Of a stretch of 18,051 bases of DNA, positions 15,505-18,051 are shown one piece after another. Position 1 is the first letter of the stretch; the number at the start of each line of letters is the position of its first letter. The position numbers and the translations under genes were made by a program. The stretch lies in contig CAAEMX010000063.1 in NCBI GenBank assembly GCA_900757185.1, positions 1 to 18,051 on the forward strand, written 5' to 3'. The notes beneath the pieces were generated by a model, which had not been told where the DNA came from, made no database searches, and saw only the letters and a list, made by a program, of their open reading frames with translations. Origin of the DNA: an uncultured Collinsella sp. GTDB taxonomy: Bacteria > Actinomycetota > Coriobacteriia > Coriobacteriales > Coriobacteriaceae.

Positions 15505-16335
15505 TTAAAATCTTATTTTCACGATTTGCATTTTCATCCCGTTGTCACCGACCCTTGCGAGAAACCGGAAAAAGCCGCTGACAGAAGGGTCTCTCAAATC
15601 GTTGTAGCCCAGCATATAGCCGCGACTTGTGACCTGCAGACGGCTGTCCCACGTGCCGATTTCCTTGGCGGCATCCGAAACCGCAAAATATGCCCCCACA
15701 TCCTTGATTTTTGCGGTCTTTAGCCATGTTTTTGCGATCATCTTTACTGCCGCCCGATTGGCAGCATCAAAGACCAGCACACTGCCGGGGAAAGCGTCCG
15801 CCATCCCCCGCACCAGTTCCCGGACCTGCTGGGTCAGAAAGTAATAGAACACCCCGGAGGCAAAGAACATCGCCCCGCGGGAGGCATCGATTTTGCTAAA
15901 CCATGCGGTGTCTTTCAGGTCGCAGGGGATATTTTGTTCTCGATCCCCGGCGGGCAGTAGCTGCTGCCGCAAGGCAATCACATCCGGGAAGTCCAGATTG
16001 TAGATCTTGCATCTACCGTTGTCGCAGGTTCTGCCGGTGTTGTCCAGCCCGCAGCCTAGATTGACCACCGCCGCATTGGGGTGGCCTTTCAGGTAATCCC
16101 GCACCCCGAAAGCAAGATCACTCTGCCGTGTGGCCACCTCCAGCGCACCAAAGTGCTGCATCAGGCTGCGGGAGTTTTTCTCTGCCTCTGAAAAGTCGTA
16201 GTCGATCTGGCCGAGCAGACGAACCGCTGTTTCATCCCTGTAAAGGTTCGGGTACAGCTCCGTACACAGCTTCCGGGAATACAGCGGAAGGATCAGCGTC
16301 TCCTGCACGGTGTTTTTCTCAATTTTACATTTCAT
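15505..16335 (-). CDS. LCM/TcmP-type SAM-dependent methyltransferase
   Basis: This 276-residue class I methyltransferase resembles the leucine carboxyl methyltransferase / polyketide O-methyltransferase group. VVNLGCGLDNT (90-100) is the SAM-binding motif. The acidic LDFPDVI (114-120), the ASGVFYYF strand (159-166) and an Arg before the motif (R70 in EVATRQ) are also typical. The ATG at 16335 has GAGGAAG about 6 bases upstream. It is the last of the three methyltransferase genes, 111 bases after the second. Members of this group in gut bacteria modify small molecules or protein carboxyls; the substrate here is unknown. Codon use differs from that of guaA, consistent with transfer. Confidence 0.85.
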   Translation of the reverse strand: MKCKIEKNTVQETLILPLYSRKLCTELYPNLYRDETAVRLLGQIDYDFSEAEKNSRSLMQHFGALEVATRQSDLAFGVRDYLKGHPNAAVVNLGCGLDNTGRTCDNGRCKIYNLDFPDVIALRQQLLPAGDREQNIPCDLKDTAWFSKIDASRGAMFFASGVFYYFLTQQVRELVRGMADAFPGSVLVFDAANRAAVKMIAKTWLKTAKIKDVGAYFAVSDAAKEIGTWDSRLQVTSRGYMLGYNDLRDPSVSGFFRFLARVGDNGMKMQIVKIRF

Positions 16336-16446
16336 AGGTTTCTTCCTCAGTGAATAACTGTCATAATTGCCGCCAGCACAGCCGCTATGACCGTCATGCC
16401 TAACTCATGTGCAGGATGGATGCAAAAATGCCCGTGCTTGATGCCC

Positions 16447-17052
16447 TTACTTCCGCGCCGTGACGCAGAGCCACTTTTTCTTTTTGCGTATCTGCACCTC
16501 GTGAAAACCCGCCTGCTCCAGATACGCCTTTAATTCAATGTCCTTGTAGATGGTCATGCCGCCGATGATCTGCGTCCACCTCTCGTCCTTGTCCGTATCG
16601 CCATTGCTCTCGTTGCAGATGAGAATTGTCCCGCCTGGCTTCAGCGTCCGCCAGACCTCACGGAAGCATCGGGGCAAATCAGGCCAAAAATAGACGGTCT
16701 CAAAGGCCGTGGCGGCATCGAAGTAGCTATCCTCAAACACCATATCCGCCACACTGCCTTGCAGAACGGCGCAACGCCCCTCCTGAATTGCAATTCGGTT
16801 GAGCTTTCTAGTCTTCTCCACGCTGACGGGCGAATAGTCGACGCCCTTGACGACGCCATGCGGGCATTTTTTCAGCAGCCGTTTTATGTTTGCCCCGCCG
16901 CCGCAGCCGCAATCCAGCACCTTTGCGTTTGGCGTAAGTCGTAGAAACTGAAGTCCCCACCGCGCCACAGGGCTGTGGCCCAGATTCATCATGGCAACCA
17001 TAAGTTTCCCGCCGAGGCCCACGGGCTTGCGGGTGTTTTCAAAGAACGACAT
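16447..17052 (-). CDS. Class I SAM-dependent methyltransferase (second of three)
   Basis: This 201-residue UbiE-like methyltransferase has motif I VLDCGCGGG at 45-53, an acidic ribose-binding position in VDYSP (71-75), a post-motif FETVYFWPD at 117-125 and LKPGGTILI at 137-145. The C-terminus is strongly basic (RKKKKW). ATG 17052 was chosen because GGAGGGG lies 4 bases upstream, inside the end of the preceding gene. The two genes overlap by 14 bases, suggesting coupled translation. It is part of the three-methyltransferase array. The substrate is unknown; there is no membrane or signal segment. Confidence 0.85.
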   Translation of the reverse strand: MSFFENTRKPVGLGGKLMVAMMNLGHSPVARWGLQFLRLTPNAKVLDCGCGGGANIKRLLKKCPHGVVKGVDYSPVSVEKTRKLNRIAIQEGRCAVLQGSVADMVFEDSYFDAATAFETVYFWPDLPRCFREVWRTLKPGGTILICNESNGDTDKDERWTQIIGGMTIYKDIELKAYLEQAGFHEVQIRKKKKWLCVTARK

Positions 17053-17668
17053 CTGGCCCCTCCGATTTCGTGCATTCCGCATAGGTCAACGGGAACGAGG
17101 CCTTCAGCACCGCGCTTTTCTGCACCGCCCAGCCGTTTTGACGCAGGAAACGCAGGTATTCCCCGCTTGTCCACCTGCTGTGGAGGGGGAATCCCGCCAT
17201 ACTCATGAAAAAGGCTTTTGCCTTGCCGGAAACCGAGTTCCCCGCGTGGGTGAAGGTTGGCGCGATGAGCACGCCGTCGTCCTTCAGCACCCGCCTGATT
17301 TCTTGCAGGGCCTTTTCCGGATGCGGTACTATGTGAAGTGCGTTGGAAACGATCACCACTTCGAAGGACTTCTGCGCATAGGGCAGGCGGAACATATCCT
17401 GCACGGAAAAGTGCAGCTTTGCGGATTGATTGTCCCGCTTTGCTTCAAGGATCATCTTTGCAGAGGCGTCCGTAGCCTCGATGCGCGCCGCCGCATCCAC
17501 GACGCTCTTTGCGATAAGCCCCGTGCCGGTGGCAACCTCCAGCACGGTCTTTGCTTTCACCACCGGCCGGATCAGCCCATACATCTTCTCATACGCCGCC
17601 CGGTCGTTTCGCATGAAACGGTCATACCGACCGGCGTTCTTTTCCCAGAAACCCTCGCGTTCGTGCAT
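17039..17668 (-). CDS. Class I SAM-dependent methyltransferase (first of three)
   Basis: This 209-residue UbiE/PMT-like enzyme starts with EGFWEKNAGRYDRFM, followed by motif I VLEVATGTG (42-50), acidic D67 in ATDAS, NALHIVPHPEKAL (109-121) and LKDDGVLIAPTF (128-139). ATG 17668 was preferred to TTG 17683, as GGGGGC lies 7 bases upstream of it. It is the first gene of the transcript, with a promoter about 30 bases upstream. It overlaps the second gene. It differs clearly from the second enzyme in sequence, so the pair is not a recent duplication. The substrate is unknown. Confidence 0.85.
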   Translation of the reverse strand: MHEREGFWEKNAGRYDRFMRNDRAAYEKMYGLIRPVVKAKTVLEVATGTGLIAKSVVDAAARIEATDASAKMILEAKRDNQSAKLHFSVQDMFRLPYAQKSFEVVIVSNALHIVPHPEKALQEIRRVLKDDGVLIAPTFTHAGNSVSGKAKAFFMSMAGFPLHSRWTSGEYLRFLRQNGWAVQKSAVLKASFPLTYAECTKSEGPDVVL

Positions 17669-17685
17669 GGCTGTCGCCCCCAAAC

Positions 17686-17709
17686 AGTTAGAGCAATCTA
17701 ACTATAACA
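17686..17709 (-). promoter_or_regulatory. Methyltransferase promoter with overlapping dyad
   Basis: On the minus strand TGTTATAGT (17709-17701) is an extended -10. It runs into a dyad: AGTTAGA (17686-17692) and TCTAACT (17697-17703) are complementary with a 4-base gap. The dyad covers the -10 edge and the expected transcription start, so a repressor there would shut the operon. No good -35 is seen. No regulator gene is present in the cassette. Confidence 0.5.
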
Positions 17710-17892
17710 CACGAATCATGCAGTAAGATGAGGCTAACCTTCTTTTCTTGGCTAAGACGCATCTCTTCGGTTTTCGCTTATAACGGCGCGAGTCAGATAC
17801 TAGGCTGGAGCTGAAGAAAGAGCTCGGCGGACAGGTAGGTCGATACCGGTTCCCGGAACGGTGATCCAGCCAATTACACCAGGGCCCTAGCC

Positions 17893-17909
17893 ATTGAGTG
17901 GGAATAGAA
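17893..17909 (+). other. Attachment-like direct repeat, right copy
   Basis: This is an exact 17-base copy of the guaA end at 15336-15352. The flanking bases on both sides differ from those of the left copy. It lies in non-coding sequence, so gene conservation does not explain it. Confidence 0.7.
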
Positions 17910-17991
17910 AATTCCTTAGTTATGGGGGTATAAATTTGATTTCCTTTAGGATACCCCATTACAGTCTGAAATAGGCCATCGATAAATTTCG
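17910..17991. other. AT-rich segment right of the repeat, with two dyads
   Basis: ATGGGGGTAT (17922-17931) is nearly the inverse of ATACCCCAT (17951-17959), and CCATCGA (17976-17982) is the inverse of TCGATGG (17989-17995). The segment is clearly more AT-rich than the chromosome to the left. Such dyads next to an attachment site could be recombinase-binding or promoter sites. Confidence 0.4.
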
Positions 17992-18051
17992 ATGGCGAGC
18001 ATTCGGCGCATTGCCTACGATACGGGCAAGCCCCGAGGGGCCGCCGATCGG
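17992..18051 (+). CDS. Possible start of integrase, cut by window edge
   Basis: An open frame starts at ATG 17992 and runs to the window end, giving 20 residues that begin MASIRRIAYDTGK. Many tyrosine recombinases begin MASIRK-like, and such genes usually lie just beside their attachment site, as this one would (82 bases). There is no clear ribosome site, and 20 residues are too few to prove it. Confidence 0.3.
   Translation, partial: MASIRRIAYDTGKPRGAADR

Larger units (their letters stand above)
15353..17892. mobile_element. Putative cassette integrated at guaA 3' end
   Basis: This segment of about 2.5 kb is bounded by 17-base exact direct repeats of the guaA end and carries three minus-strand methyltransferase genes. 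Their codon habits (more CGG, GAA and AAA) differ from guaA and the other neighbours, which nearly always use CGC and GAG. No recombinase, transposase or relaxase is encoded inside, so it is either a remnant or was mobilised in trans, possibly by an element starting just to the right. The first 150 bases contain the guaA hairpin and no gene; the last 190 contain the methyltransferase promoter and several dyads. Confidence 0.6.

Noticed and set aside
17803..17871. Possible tRNA-like structure with a 7-bp closing stem
   Set aside because: It is 69 bases long with no T-arm pairing or TTCGA loop and no recognisable anticodon arm, so it is not called a tRNA.
17702..17959. 85-codon minus-strand frame covering the right repeat
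   Set aside because: No ribosome site and an unprotein-like Ser/Arg/Pro-rich translation. It spans the attachment-like repeat and dyads and is better explained as non-coding.
1..18051. CRISPR array
   Set aside because: The only regularly spaced repeats (138-274) alternate in orientation and number four with no cas genes, so they are not a CRISPR array.

Overview
The window looks like chromosomal DNA from a GC-rich Gram-positive gut bacterium, most likely a Coriobacteriia member close to Collinsella. This rests on the strong GAG/CGC/CTG codon preference, a MurT/GatD peptidoglycan amidation enzyme, a fermentative dehydrogenase block and the general protein character. The genus is an inference from family resemblance, not from a search.

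Layout. Bases 1-336 are intergenic and hold a 9-bp hairpin, two 57-bp inverted-repeat pairs set exactly 80 bp apart, and a 13-bp-stem palindrome. Bases 337-4679 are a minus-strand operon: two paralogous helical-repeat proteins joined by a TAATG stop/start overlap, then a single-chain MurT-GatD protein (lipid II glutamate amidation). Bases 4680-5179 are a divergent, repeat-containing intergenic region. Bases 5180-8763 (plus) carry an iron-type alcohol dehydrogenase and two glycerol dehydrogenase paralogs, each of the first two followed by a clear intrinsic terminator. A second palindrome with the same core as the one at 296-330 lies before the third gene. Bases 8915-11754 carry a multi-cluster 4Fe-4S protein, the ATPase YchF (GTG start) and a DUF1648-like membrane protein. 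Bases 11764-12448 hold a divergent pair, an unknown 129-residue protein and a small XRE regulator, separated by a perfect 24-bp palindrome. A cytoplasmic-type L-asparaginase (minus) and guaA (plus) follow.

From the end of guaA the sequence changes character. The last 15 bases of guaA plus two more (ATTGAGTGGGAATAGAA) recur exactly at 17893-17909. Between the copies lie three minus-strand SAM-dependent methyltransferases with different codon habits (more CGG, GAA and AAA) and no recombinase. Because the guaA 3' end is a known insertion site for genomic islands, this is read as an integrated cassette of about 2.5 kb. A possible integrase start lies 82 bases beyond the right copy, so two elements may be stacked there. 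This is the most interesting part of the window. The methyltransferase substrates cannot be told from sequence.
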